Shown here piece after piece: positions 18,142-27,132 of a stretch of DNA of 64,000 nucleotides. The notes beneath the pieces were generated by a model. The model saw nothing but the letters and a program-made list of their open reading frames with translations. It had not been told where the DNA came from and ran no database searches. The stretch spans positions 1 through 64,000 of the forward strand of contig NZ_JAHBBD010000001.1 of assembly GCF_019331775.1 (NCBI RefSeq), in the 5' to 3' direction. This stretch comes from Bifidobacterium phasiani. GTDB taxonomy: Bacteria; Actinomycetota; Actinomycetes; Actinomycetales; Bifidobacteriaceae. The position numbers and the translations under genes are program-made. Numbering within the stretch: the first letter of the stretch is position 1; every line of letters starts with the position of its first letter.

Positions 18142-21100
18142 TCACTGCCGGCGCCCGCCTCGGGAGCGACGGCGGACCGCCCAGGCCGCGCCGGCGACGG
18201 CGATCAGCAGCACGGCCGCGACCGCCGCGATGGCGATGGCGCTGCCCGTGGAGGCGATGGGCCTCGTAGGCTTGCCCTCGCCCGACGCCTCGGGCGTCGC
18301 GTCATCGGAACCGGAACCGGGGCCATGCTCGCCGTCCCCGTCGCCCGGCTGTCCGGGATCCGTGCCGGGCTGCTGCCCGTCGTCGGCGGGGCGGTACAGC
18401 ACCGTCGTCGACAGAGCCCCGGCCTCGTAGCCGTCGGCGGACACCGGCGTCGTCGCTGGAGCGTCGAGGTCGACCGTGCCGCCCTGGACGAGCGTCGCGT
18501 AGTCGCCGTCCTCGATGCCCTGCACGGTGGCCGGCTCCTCGTTGGCGTTGTGGATGACCACGTAGGTCCCGTCCTCGCCGGACGCCTGGTAGGCGACCAC
18601 GCCGTCGGCCGCCGCGATCGCCTTGGTGTTCGCGGCGATCTGCCCGTAGTCGGCCATGCGGAACGTCTCGCTGCCGGCGCGCAGGTCGATCAGCCCCTTG
18701 ACGTACGCGACGGAGTCCGCGTACTGCGTCGTGCGGTCCCAGTCGATGGCGTTCACCGCGTCGCCGGCGTTGTAGCTGTCGGCCACGCCGTTCTTGGTGC
18801 GCAGGAACTCCTGCCCGAGCTGGATGGCGGGGATGCCGTAGGACAGGTAGACGACGGAGTCGGCCAGTTCGGCGCGCGCCGCGGTGGTCGCGTCGTCATC
18901 GTCGGGCACGCTCGCCCTGAGCTTGTCGTACAGCGTCATGTTGTCGTGGATCTCGGCGTAGTGCACGATCTGGCCGGCGTCGCCGTAGCGCACGTCGGCG
19001 GTGCCGTTCGTGCACATCGCGTCCCCGGCCGTGCCCTCCGGGTTCTGGCAGGCGAGGATGTTGTTCAGGATCAGCCCCTCCTTGCCGGTCTTGCCGGAGA
19101 CGAAGCCGGTGTCGGCGGTGTCGAACACGCTGCCCTTCAGGGCGTCGCGGATCGAGTCGTTGAAGAACGCCACGCCGTTGTCGCCGTCCTTGGACGCCAG
19201 CTCGAAGGCGTTCGGCTGGGTGGTCATCTCGCTCTTGTCCATCGTCGTGTTCATGTCCCAGCCCTCGCCGAGCACGATGATCGACGGGTCGATCTCGTCC
19301 AGCGCGGCGCGGACCTCCTTCATGGTCTGCAGGTCGATCAGGCCCATGAGGTCGAAGCGAAAGCCGTCGACGTTGTAGTTCCTGGCCCAGTAGGTCACCG
19401 AGTCGACGATGTAGTTGCGCATCATCGCGCGCTCGGAGGCCGTGTCGTTGCCGCAGCCGGAGTTGTTGGTCAGGTTGCCGTTCCCGTCGTAGCGGAAGTA
19501 GTACCCCGGCACGACCAGGTTGAACGGGTGCGACGAGACGTCCTGCACGTGGTTGTACACCACGTCCATGATGACGCGGATGCCGTTGTCGTGCAGGCCC
19601 TCCACCATCTGCTTGAGCTCGGTCACGCGGGCCGACGGATTGTACGGGTCCGAGGAGTACGAGCCCTCCGGGACGTTGTAGTTCAGCGGGTCGTAGCCCC
19701 AGTTCTGCTGGCCGTGCTGCTCCTCGTCGTACGACAGGTCGCCGGTCTCGTCCACGCTGCCGTAGTCGTACATCGGCATGATCTGCACATGGGAGACGCC
19801 GAGGTCCTTGAGGTAGTCCAACCCGGACGTGGCACCGGCGTCGGTGGTGGTGCCCGGCTCGACCATGCCCAGGTACTTGCCCTTGTTCTCCTGCGAGATG
19901 CCGGAGTTCGGCGCGATCGAGAAGTCGCGGATGTTCGTCTCGGCGATCGTCGCGTCGGTGGCCTTGCCGAACGCCGGCATGCGCTCGCCCGTGCCCTCGG
20001 GGTTCATCTGCACGTCGGAGAGCACCACGGAGCGGCGGCCGTTGACCACCGCCGCCGTGGCGTACGGGTCGGCGGACCGGTTCGACGTGCCGTCCGCGAA
20101 CGTCACCGTGTAGTCGTAGGCCAGGTCGGCGCAGTCGCCATCCACGGTGACGCTGTACACGCCGCGCTCGCCGCGGGTCATCGGGTGGGTCGCGGCCAGC
20201 GGCGCGTCGGCGCTGCGGTCGGACTCGTAGGTGTTCAGCGTCACCGCGCTCGCCGTCGGCGCCCACAGCTTGAACGTCGTCGACTCCGCGCTCCAGGTGG
20301 CGCCCAGGTCGTCGCCGTCGTAGGCGTAGGCCTCGTCGAACTCGTCGGTGCGCACCACCGCGCCGGCGATGGCGACGGTCTCGCCCCAGTCGGGCGCGGA
20401 CACCGTGTATCCGGCGGCGGGGTCGAGGGCCTGCTCGGTGGTGATGACCAGCCTGCCGTCCTCGACGGCGACGCCGGCGACCGTGGCGCCGTCGACCGTC
20501 ACGTTGTCCGTGGTGAACGTCGTATCGTCGAACGAGCCCCTGAGCTTGACGGTGATCTCGTCGGTCGCGCTGATCTCGGCGCCGGTGAAGCTGTTGGTCA
20601 GCAGGATGACGGACTCGTTGGTATAGGTCGTCCATTCGCCGCTGCGCAGCCAGATCTCCGCCCTGCCCGAGCCGCTCGCCGCGTCGGTGATCTCGATGGC
20701 CGACTGCGGGATGACGCGGTCGCCCTCGCCCGGGTCCTTGGCCGCCCACTCGTTGCCGTCCACGCTCTGCCTGACGATGAACATCGGCCGTGTCATGCCT
20801 TCCACACTGTCCATCGTATACGTCGCCGTCATGCCGTAGTCGTCCGGGTCCGCGAACCCGGCGGTCCGCGCCTCGACGCCGTCCGCCCACGCGTACATGT
20901 TCCAGCCGGTGTAGTCGCCGTCGTCGCGCCGGTAGTGCACGGTCACGTCGAGATGGTTGACCTTCTTGAGGTACTCCTCCGGCACCGTCGTCTCGTCGTA
21001 GGTCTCGTCGGGCGCGGCCGCGTCGACCCAGACCTCCGCCGTGCCGTTCGAGGCGTCGACGAACCGGTCGCCGCCGACCTTGTTCCACTGCGGCGTGGTG

Positions 21101-21474
21101 ACGATCAGGCCGATCTTGTCGGCGTCGTAGGCTCCGGGGACCTCGATGTCGAGCACCTTGCCGAACGCGTCCTCGCCGGTGAACTCATGGAACGCCCCTT
21201 CGAGGGTGGCGCCGTCGCGGTCGGTGCCCCACACCCAGACGACGCGGCCGTCGTCGACGGCGGGGTCCTGGGGCCGGTAGTGCACGATGAGCCTGGTCGT
21301 CGGCTGCTGCTCGGCCGGCTCCGTCGCGTCAGAGACGACCGCCGACCGGGGCGTCGCCTGCGGGGTCTCGGCGTGGGCCGCCGGTTGCGCGGCGACCAGC
21401 GCGGTCACGCCCATCGCGATCGCGGCGGCCATCGCGACGAGCCTGCGCCGCCATGCATGCTGCTGCATGTCCAT
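18142..21474 (-). CDS. Secreted, cell-wall-anchored type I pullulanase (GH13_14)
   Basis: A 1110-residue enzyme that cleaves alpha-1,6 links in pullulan, starch and glycogen outside the cell. Order: signal peptide (1-33, RRR-x-hydrophobic-AHA); two tandem N-terminal starch-binding modules resembling CBM41 (about 45-150 and 155-265, both with HYR near the start and W-x-W or W-NMYAW); a linking domain; a CBM48-like domain (about 385-480); the GH13 barrel with QNWGYDP, MDVVYNHV, nucleophile Asp708 in GFRFDLMGL, acid/base Glu737 in LGEGWD and Asp844 in IHDN; a C-terminal beta domain; a Gly/Asp-rich linker; then an IASTG sorting-like motif (1073-1077), a membrane helix and an Arg-rich tail. The start has AGGAA eight bases upstream. 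Two LacI-type operators lie upstream, suggesting control by a maltose-type repressor. Confidence 0.93.
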   Translation of the reverse strand: MDMQQHAWRRRLVAMAAAIAMGVTALVAAQPAAHAETPQATPRSAVVSDATEPAEQQPTTRLIVHYRPQDPAVDDGRVVWVWGTDRDGATLEGAFHEFTGEDAFGKVLDIEVPGAYDADKIGLIVTTPQWNKVGGDRFVDASNGTAEVWVDAAAPDETYDETTVPEEYLKKVNHLDVTVHYRRDDGDYTGWNMYAWADGVEARTAGFADPDDYGMTATYTMDSVEGMTRPMFIVRQSVDGNEWAAKDPGEGDRVIPQSAIEITDAASGSGRAEIWLRSGEWTTYTNESVILLTNSFTGAEISATDEITVKLRGSFDDTTFTTDNVTVDGATVAGVAVEDGRLVITTEQALDPAAGYTVSAPDWGETVAIAGAVVRTDEFDEAYAYDGDDLGATWSAESTTFKLWAPTASAVTLNTYESDRSADAPLAATHPMTRGERGVYSVTVDGDCADLAYDYTVTFADGTSNRSADPYATAAVVNGRRSVVLSDVQMNPEGTGERMPAFGKATDATIAETNIRDFSIAPNSGISQENKGKYLGMVEPGTTTDAGATSGLDYLKDLGVSHVQIMPMYDYGSVDETGDLSYDEEQHGQQNWGYDPLNYNVPEGSYSSDPYNPSARVTELKQMVEGLHDNGIRVIMDVVYNHVQDVSSHPFNLVVPGYYFRYDGNGNLTNNSGCGNDTASERAMMRNYIVDSVTYWARNYNVDGFRFDLMGLIDLQTMKEVRAALDEIDPSIIVLGEGWDMNTTMDKSEMTTQPNAFELASKDGDNGVAFFNDSIRDALKGSVFDTADTGFVSGKTGKEGLILNNILACQNPEGTAGDAMCTNGTADVRYGDAGQIVHYAEIHDNMTLYDKLRASVPDDDDATTAARAELADSVVYLSYGIPAIQLGQEFLRTKNGVADSYNAGDAVNAIDWDRTTQYADSVAYVKGLIDLRAGSETFRMADYGQIAANTKAIAAADGVVAYQASGEDGTYVVIHNANEEPATVQGIEDGDYATLVQGGTVDLDAPATTPVSADGYEAGALSTTVLYRPADDGQQPGTDPGQPGDGDGEHGPGSGSDDATPEASGEGKPTRPIASTGSAIAIAAVAAVLLIAVAGAAWAVRRRSRGGRRQ

Positions 21475-21625
21475 AACTGTTGTTCCTGTTCTCTCCCAGA
21501 TGGGACGCGCGGCGCCGCTCCATCCCTTCCTGCCCGCCATCGGGCCGCGACGCCGTTGCCGTCCCGAACGCATGCGCGCCCGCCCGCTTCGGCGGAGCGA
21601 TCTGGAACCATCTGGACACTGCTTT

Positions 21626-21639
21626 TGCATACGTTCGCA
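21626..21639. promoter_or_regulatory. LacI-family operator-like site 1, pullulanase promoter
   Basis: TGCATACGTTCGCA is an imperfect inverted repeat with the TGC...CG...GCA layout of LacI/MalR operators, about 150 bases before the pullulanase start. Confidence 0.55.
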
Positions 21640-21706
21640 TTCCAAGATGGAACGAGCCTATCATTGCGTCAGTGCAAATACAATGAAACAAACGGGTTCG
21701 ATATAG

Positions 21707-21720
21707 TGCAAATGTTTGCA
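21707..21720. promoter_or_regulatory. LacI-family operator-like site 2, pullulanase promoter
   Basis: TGCAAATGTTTGCA is a near-perfect inverted repeat and a close match to the TGCAAACGTTTGCA class of LacI-family operators. It lies 81 bases from site 1, eight helical turns, a spacing that could allow looping. Both sites are in an AT-rich stretch of the otherwise empty 370-base gap 21475-21844. Confidence 0.65.
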
Positions 21721-21844
21721 TTCTAGCGGCATCAACGTCACGCTCGTGGCATATGTTGCGCAAGCCGTCGACGAATCCGCGGACCGAATCAGGGGACGGC
21801 TGAACATGGCTTCGGCCGTACCTAATTCCTTACGGCTGGCGCCA

Positions 21845-22534
21845 CTATGGCCCATGCCGCCGTTCCAGCGACAGCCGGCGGACCTTCTTCAAATAGTTGC
21901 GCCGGAACGATCCCTTGGTTCCGAAGAACCGCTCATCCGTCGCCGTCTGCTCGCCGTTCTCGTATTTGCAGGCCGTCAATTCGATGGCGCAGATGAAATC
22001 GGCAGCTTGCGCCAGCCGGTATTCGGCGGGACCGCCGTGTCGGTACACGATGGCGTTCTTCGACAGCGCATATCCGATGGCCTCTCGCAATGCGTTGGCC
22101 ACCATCGGCTGCCCGCCATCGTAATAGACCTTCACCTTGTCGAATGATTGGAAATACTTCAGGTGTTCGAACAGCAGGTTCACGATATCGCGTCTGATGC
22201 GCGATTCCAACTGTGCCATTGCCGGGAATGCTTTCTTGCGGTAGACAAACGTCCGGTATCGGATCGGCAGGTGTTGACATAGCGTCATGAACATATACAG
22301 ATATCGTTTCCTCGTTTCCACCGTCATCAACCGGTAGTTATCATGCCGGTTCAACAACGGTGACGCGTGGAACGGGACATCGACGAGACCTGCGTCGAAC
22401 AACGATTGCCGATACGGCGCGAGACTCGGCTCCAACTCATGGTCCTGTTCATGGAACACCAACGTAAGCAGGTAGTAGTCCGACAGGAACCCCTGCTCGC
22501 CGGATTCGTCGACGAAGACACCTATGTCCCCCAT
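21845..22534 (-). CDS. DUF3800 domain protein
   Basis: A 229-residue protein of the DUF3800 family, thought to have an RNase H-like fold. The family hallmarks are visible: an early acidic strand GVFVDESGEQG, a mid-protein KVYYDGGQ, and a C-terminal LAQAADFICAIE with a conserved Asp. These acids could form a metal-binding catalytic site. DUF3800 genes are common in defence and mobile regions but their activity is not established. The start at MGDIGVF is preceded by a G-rich stretch (GTGGGGG) acting as a ribosome binding site. The gene is divergent from the AbiEi/nuclease-like gene across a 321-base gap. Confidence 0.85.
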   Translation of the reverse strand: MGDIGVFVDESGEQGFLSDYYLLTLVFHEQDHELEPSLAPYRQSLFDAGLVDVPFHASPLLNRHDNYRLMTVETRKRYLYMFMTLCQHLPIRYRTFVYRKKAFPAMAQLESRIRRDIVNLLFEHLKYFQSFDKVKVYYDGGQPMVANALREAIGYALSKNAIVYRHGGPAEYRLAQAADFICAIELTACKYENGEQTATDERFFGTKGSFRRNYLKKVRRLSLERRHGP

Positions 22535-22559
22535 CACGCGCCCCCACACGTAACAAATT

Positions 22560-22579
22560 GCCGGGGGACACCCCCCGGC
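22560..22579. other. GC-rich hairpin in the DUF3800/AbiEi intergenic gap
   Basis: GCCGGGGG and CCCCCCGGC form an almost perfect stem just upstream of the DUF3800 start. The right arm and following bases (CCCCGGCTCTTCGG) are the same as in the pullulanase terminator at 17980. It has no obvious gene to terminate. The rest of 22535-22855 shows a single TTATCCACA (DnaA-box-like) at 22765 and nothing else I can name. Confidence 0.4.
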
Positions 22580-22855
22580 TCTTCGGAAGCCTTGCCCCTG
22601 CGGACCGGCCGCTCTCAGCGTACCATGAATCGGTCAGCGACATCCCGGCGTCATTCCGGCCGCCAACGCAACCAGGGTCGCAGCATGTATAACCCGTCAC
22701 CATTCGCTTTTGCCGTTCGATGGCGCAGCCCAACATCGGGTCATGACCTTGCGACATGGACCGGTTATCCACAGACACGCCGAGACCGGGAATCCTTCGA
22801 CCACAATCGCCTCCCGCCGTTGCGCCTCGGAGGACCCGCCTCCTATGCTCGCCGC

Positions 22856-23842
22856 ATGAGACGGCACGACATCATCGACCCGATGCTCGACGAGGCGCAG
22901 GAGAACGCACGGTGCGCCTACGGCACGACCCCGGCCCAGCGCAGGGCGTTCCGCAGAAGACTGTCGGAGGGGACGCTGGTCAGCCCCTATCTCAACGTCT
23001 ACGCAAGGACCGACTACTGGGCGACGCTGAATCCCATCGAACGCGTCCGGCACACCGTCGGGGCGCTGGGCAGGGAGCACCCCGGTTGGGTGTTCGCCGG
23101 CCCGTCGGCGGCGTGCATCCACGATCTCGATCATCCATACGCCGTCCACGACTCCGGCATCGTGCATATCGCCTCCACGCACGCCTCCCACGCCAAGGAC
23201 CACGGACGGCTCAAACGTATCCGCATGCGGGTCGTCCCCGCCGTCACCGTCTCCGGCATCCGCGTCACGCCGGTCGAACACACGATACTGGACTGCGGAA
23301 TGCTACTGCCGTTCAACGACGCCCTGCCGTTGTTCGATTCGGCCGCGCGTGCCGGCGTTGCCATGTCCGACGTGGCGGCGTTATGCGGCGAACGACGGCT
23401 GGACGGCGCACGGATCCTTCCGCTGTGCGCCTACGCCGACCCGCTCAGCGACAACGGCGGGGAGTCGCGGGCCCGCGCTGCCATCATCGCCAAGGGGTTC
23501 GTCGTGCCGGAACTGCAGCACCGGTTCGAGAATCCGGCGAATCCCGCGTCCTTCTATCGCACCGATTTCACATGGACCTTTCCCGACGGCCGGATCGTCG
23601 TCGCGGAGTACGACGGTATGGGGAAATACGTGATGGAGTCGAACATGAACCGGAGCTCCATCCAGCAGAAGGTCCATGACGAACGCGCGCGGGAGGAGCA
23701 TCTGCGGATGCAGGGCGTGCAGTCCATCATCCGTTTCGAATACGAGGATGTGATGCATCCCGGACGGTTGGAGCGCAAACTGCTCGATGCCGGCATCCCG
23801 AAACGTCGCCAAGGAGCCGGGGCGATCCCGTTGCTGCCGTGA
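22856..23842 (+). CDS. AbiEi-like protein with a C-terminal PD-(D/E)XK (DUF559-type) nuclease-like domain
   Basis: A 328-residue protein. The N-terminal ~180 residues look like the AbiEi (type IV antitoxin) winged-helix and C-domain: RRAFRRRLSEGTLVSPYLNVYAR, then GREHPGWVFAGPSAACIHDL, and VTPVEHTILDCG. The C-terminal part has the layout of a Vsr/DUF559-like nuclease: Glu203 in GGESRARA, Asp237 in YRTDFTW, then Glu251-x-Asp253 in VAEYDGMGKY, and a basic helix KVHDERAREEHL ending in IIRFEYEDV. No AbiEii nucleotidyltransferase toxin is next to it, so it is not a classical AbiE pair. The good ribosome binding site (GGAGGA) is ten bases before an ATG at 22845 that opens a four-codon leader, MLAA, whose TGA overlaps this start. 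Confidence 0.72.
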   Translation: MRRHDIIDPMLDEAQENARCAYGTTPAQRRAFRRRLSEGTLVSPYLNVYARTDYWATLNPIERVRHTVGALGREHPGWVFAGPSAACIHDLDHPYAVHDSGIVHIASTHASHAKDHGRLKRIRMRVVPAVTVSGIRVTPVEHTILDCGMLLPFNDALPLFDSAARAGVAMSDVAALCGERRLDGARILPLCAYADPLSDNGGESRARAAIIAKGFVVPELQHRFENPANPASFYRTDFTWTFPDGRIVVAEYDGMGKYVMESNMNRSSIQQKVHDERAREEHLRMQGVQSIIRFEYEDVMHPGRLERKLLDAGIPKRRQGAGAIPLLP

Positions 23843-23938
23843 TTGATGGGCGGAGTATCATCGCGAAGGTCAGGTAAGGCGGGACGGCGTCGGGCTGCGC
23901 GGACGGGAGTGCCTGCACAAAGACTAGGGGTAAAGGAC

Positions 23939-24066
23939 GCCATCATCACAGACTGGACGAAGGCGCCATCGTCACACGCCGGGCGGGGCGTCATCGTCAC
24001 GGACCGAGTGGGATGCCATCGTCAACAAAACCGGATGGGTGTCGTCGTTACAGGCCGGGCAGGCGC
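23939..24066. repeat. Degenerate tandem array, 25-26-bp period, about 5 copies
   Basis: Five successive units begin GCCATCATCAC, GCCATCGTCAC, GTCATCGTCAC, GCCATCGTCA and GTCGTCGTTA at 23939, 23965, 23990, 24015 and 24041, each ending in a G-rich tail. The units are related but not identical. Confidence 0.75.
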
Positions 24067-24090
24067 GTTGTCGCCCGAAATGGTGGGGCG

Positions 24091-24285
24091 CCATCCCAAA
24101 GACACATTGTGCCCGTCGTCTCAACACGAGACCGCACATGGTCGGGTGTCATCCCCAAAAGCACAATGTGCCTATCGTCCCGGCACGAGACCGCACGCGG
24201 CTGAGCATCATCCCCAAAGACACATTGTGCTCGTCGTACCAACGCAAGACCACACGCGGTTGGGTGTTATTCCAAAGACACATTG
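24091..24285. repeat. Degenerate tandem array, 59-bp period, about 3.5 copies
   Basis: Units share CATCCCCAAAGACACATTGTGC, with AAAG cores near 24098, 24156, 24216 and 24274 (one copy reads CACAATGTGC instead), followed by ACGAGACCGCAC-like sequence. It follows directly on the 25-bp array. The core recurs in another array at 34806. Confidence 0.8.
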
Positions 24286-24314
24286 TGCAGCAGCGAAAAC
24301 GAATCGACCAATCA

Positions 24315-24910
24315 GCGTCCGGTATCACACACAGGCATGAAACGACCGACGCGGATGAGATGCACCGCGTTCGCTATTGCACACGGACATGAAATAACCG
24401 ACGCAAACCGTATGTTTGGCGTCCGCTACTGGACACGGGTGTGTAATACCAGACGCAGACCGGGTATTCAGCGTCCGGCATTACACATGGACACGAAACA
24501 ACCGACGCAAACTGGATATTCGGTGCCCGGTATTACATGCGTAAATCGAAACCGGTCACGGTTGCCATATGTTGCGTCGGTCTTTACACGCACGTATGGG
24601 AGAACGGACACAGACCAGATATTCGGCGTCCTGTATTACACGGGAAGGTCGGAAACCAGTCACGGTCGGTATACGCTACGGCAGGTTTTACGCACGGGAG
24701 TAGAACAACGGTCACGGACCAGGTATCCGGCATCAGATATTACACACGCGCACGAAACAACGGTCACAGATCGGGGTCCGGCGTCCGGTATCACACAGGG
24801 AGACCGAGAACCGGCCGCGGATGGTACACGCCGCGGCCGGTTTTACGCACATGCGTGTAATAAGGGCCATGGAAACCGTCATCCGCGGCAGGTTTTACAC
24901 AATCCCGTGA
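24315..24910. repeat. Degenerate tandem array, 52-bp period, about 12 copies
   Basis: Units begin GCGTCCGGTATTACAC-like at 24315, 24367, 24419, 24471, 24523, 24574, 24626, then more diverged near 24675, 24730, 24781, 24829 and 24884, followed by GAAACAACCGACGCAGACCG-like sequence. The array stops about 15 bases before the aroQ stop. The units are too diverged and lack spacers, so it is not a CRISPR array. No protein reading frame is maintained. The region 23843-24925 has no gene I can support. Confidence 0.8.
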
Positions 24911-24925
24911 AACACCCGCCCCGGT

Positions 24926-25372
24926 TCACCCCTCCAGCAGATGGGCGACGGCCTCCAGCGCGAGCCGGTAGCCGTAGAACCCCATGCCGGTGATCGTGCC
25001 GGTCGCCACCGGCGAGATCACGCTGTGCTTGCGGAACTCGTCGCGCGCCGACGGGTTGGAGATGTGCACCTCCATCAGCGGCAGGCCGGCGTCGGTCACC
25101 ATGTGCGCCGCGTCGGACAGCCCGTACGAGTAGTGGGTGAACGCGGCCGGGTTCATCACCACCGGCGTGGACTCGTCGACGGCGCGGTGCATCCAGCCGA
25201 TCATCTCGGCCTCGTCGTCGGTCTGCCGCACCTCGACGTCCAGGCCCAGCTGCCGGCCCCACTCGGCGCAGTCGCGGCGCAGCGTCTCCAGGTCCTGGTG
25301 GCCGTACACGTCGGGTTCGCGCACACCCAGCCGTCCGAGGTTCGGTCCGTTGACGACGATGACTTTCTGCAT
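24926..25372 (-). CDS. aroQ: Type II 3-dehydroquinate dehydratase
   Basis: A 148-residue enzyme for the third step of the shikimate pathway (3-dehydroquinate to 3-dehydroshikimate). It has the type II N-terminus VIVVNGPNLGRLGVREPDVYG, whose tyrosine is the catalytic base, then NPAAFTHYSYGL and EVHISNPSARDEFRKHS, the latter two holding the substrate-binding loops. AAAGGAAC lies before the ATG. It follows aroKB in the aro run by 90 bases. The length is usual for the dodecameric family. Confidence 0.95.
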   Translation of the reverse strand: MQKVIVVNGPNLGRLGVREPDVYGHQDLETLRRDCAEWGRQLGLDVEVRQTDDEAEMIGWMHRAVDESTPVVMNPAAFTHYSYGLSDAAHMVTDAGLPLMEVHISNPSARDEFRKHSVISPVATGTITGMGFYGYRLALEAVAHLLEG

Positions 25373-25461
25373 TGCTGTTCCTTTCCGGTTGTTGTCGGGT
25401 GGCGAAACCCGTATGCCCGTCGGCGATCGGCGGAGCTCGGCGGCCCCGCCGCAGACCCGAA

Positions 25462-27087
25462 TCACCCGCGGATGCGTTCGAACGCCTCGCGCACCGCGTC
25501 CTGCGGCGGGTTCTCGACGTGGATGACGTGCCCGACGCGGTCGAGCAGCACGAAGCGCAGCGTGTTGCCGCGCGCCTTCTTGTCGCGGTGCATCAGCGCC
25601 AGCACCTGGTCGAACGTGCCGCCGCGCCACGAGGTCGGCAGTCCCAGCGACGACAGCAGCGTGCGGTGGTAGTCCACCAGGTCGTCGTCGATGTGCCCGA
25701 GCAGTCGCGACAGTTCGGCCGCGTACACCATGCCGACGGCCACCGCGTTGCCGTGGCGCCAGCGGAAGTGCTCGATCTGCTCGATGGCGTGGCCGAGCGT
25801 GTGCCCGTAGTTGAGGAACTCGCGCATGCCCTTCTCGCGCAGGTCGGCGGACACGTGGCGCACCTTGACGCGCACGGTGCGTTCGATCAGCTCGGCGACC
25901 ACCGGCTTGAGCGGCGAGTCGAGGAAGGCCGCGCCGTCGAAGCCGCGCAGCCCGTCGGCGTGCTCCTCCAGGATGCGCAGGATCGCGTCGTCCATGATGA
26001 AGCCGGACTTGGCGACCTCGCCGAGCCCCTCGACGAAGATGTCGTTCGGCAGCGACGACAGCGTGCGCACGTCGGCGAGCACGCCGGCCGGCGTGTAGAA
26101 CGAGCCGACCAGGTTCTTGCCCTGCGGCGTGTTGATGCCGGTCTTGCCGCCGGTCGAGGCGTCGACCATCGCCAGAAGCGAGGTCGGGCAGTTCACGTAG
26201 CGCACGCCGCGCATCCACGTCGCCGCGATGAACCCGGCCAGGTCGGTGGCCGCTCCCCCGCCGACGCCGACGATCGCGTCGGAGCGCGTGAAGCCGTCCT
26301 CGCCCAGGCGCTGCCAGATCCGGTTCGCCACGTCGACGGTCTTGCCGGCCTCGGCGTCCGGGATCATGATGTCGGTGACCTCGTACCCACCCTGGCGCAG
26401 CAGCGCGCGGGCGTGGTCCGAATGCCGCTGCACCGGCTGCGTGTGGATCAGCGCCACGCGCACCGGCCCGTCTCCGAGCACCTCGGGCAGATGGCCCATC
26501 GCCCCCTCGCCGATGCGCACCTCGTACGGCTCGATGGCCGCACCGGTCACCGGCACGACACGTTCCTCGATCATGTCCCTCATCTTCCTCGCCGCCTGCA
26601 GCGGCGTCAGTCCGTAGGTGCGCACGTGCACGTTGGCGACGCGCCGGAACACCGGGTCGCGCTGGGCGTACAGCGCCTTCCACCGCGCGTTGGCGTCGCC
26701 GTCGAGCATCGGGCGTCCGCCGCCGCGGCTGGCGCGCTCCATCGCCTCGCGCGGATCGGCCATCAGGTAGACGACCCGCCCGCCGTCCGCCACGTACCCG
26801 GCCAGCGTCTCCTGCACGGCCGGGGTCATCGGCGCGCCGCCGCCGAGCGAGAAGATGCCGTCGAACGAACCGACGACGCGGGCGATCAGCTCGCTTTCCA
26901 CCCGTCGGAACGCCGGCTCGCCGTACCGCGAGAAGTACTCGGGGATCGGCATGCCGACCTCGCGCTCGATGTCGAGGTCGGCGTCGGCGAACGGCAGCCC
27001 CATGAGCTGCGCGGTCTCCCGGCCGACGCGCGTCTTGCCCGCGCCCATCATGCCGATGATGACGGCGCGGGGCCGTGTTGCACCCAT
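25462..27087 (-). CDS. aroKB: Fused shikimate kinase / 3-dehydroquinate synthase
   Basis: A 541-residue bifunctional enzyme. Residues 1-175 are shikimate kinase: Walker [12 protein letters not shown] (about 12-22), the shikimate-binding Asp in DADLDIE, and FSLGGGAPM. Residues 190-541 are 3-dehydroquinate synthase (sugar-phosphate cyclase): [35 protein letters not shown] and the metal-binding histidines in [12 protein letters not shown]. So one protein covers steps 2 and 5 of the shikimate pathway. The fusion is known in bifidobacteria. It lies 45 bases after aroC and before aroQ. Shikimate dehydrogenase (aroE) and EPSP synthase (aroA) are not in this window. Confidence 0.95.
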   Translation of the reverse strand: MGATRPRAVIIGMMGAGKTRVGRETAQLMGLPFADADLDIEREVGMPIPEYFSRYGEPAFRRVESELIARVVGSFDGIFSLGGGAPMTPAVQETLAGYVADGGRVVYLMADPREAMERASRGGGRPMLDGDANARWKALYAQRDPVFRRVANVHVRTYGLTPLQAARKMRDMIEERVVPVTGAAIEPYEVRIGEGAMGHLPEVLGDGPVRVALIHTQPVQRHSDHARALLRQGGYEVTDIMIPDAEAGKTVDVANRIWQRLGEDGFTRSDAIVGVGGGAATDLAGFIAATWMRGVRYVNCPTSLLAMVDASTGGKTGINTPQGKNLVGSFYTPAGVLADVRTLSSLPNDIFVEGLGEVAKSGFIMDDAILRILEEHADGLRGFDGAAFLDSPLKPVVAELIERTVRVKVRHVSADLREKGMREFLNYGHTLGHAIEQIEHFRWRHGNAVAVGMVYAAELSRLLGHIDDDLVDYHRTLLSSLGLPTSWRGGTFDQVLALMHRDKKARGNTLRFVLLDRVGHVIHVENPPQDAVREAFERIRG

Positions 27088-27132
27088 TGATTCAGTCTCC
27101 TTATGTCGCGTGGGATCCGCCGCGCGCCGTCG

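Noticed and set aside
17395-21726. 1443-residue plus-strand frame opposite the pullulanase
   Set aside because: An open frame caused by GC codon bias on the other strand; composition is unlike a protein and the real gene has full motifs.
22765-22773. TTATCCACA, a perfect DnaA-box sequence upstream of the AbiEi-like gene
   Set aside because: A single box with no cluster, no AT-rich unwinding element and no dnaA/dnaN nearby; one copy is expected by chance in a genome of this size.
24315-24910. 52-bp repeats resembling a CRISPR array
   Set aside because: Units are diverged along their whole length, there are no identical repeats with unique spacers, and no cas genes are in the window.
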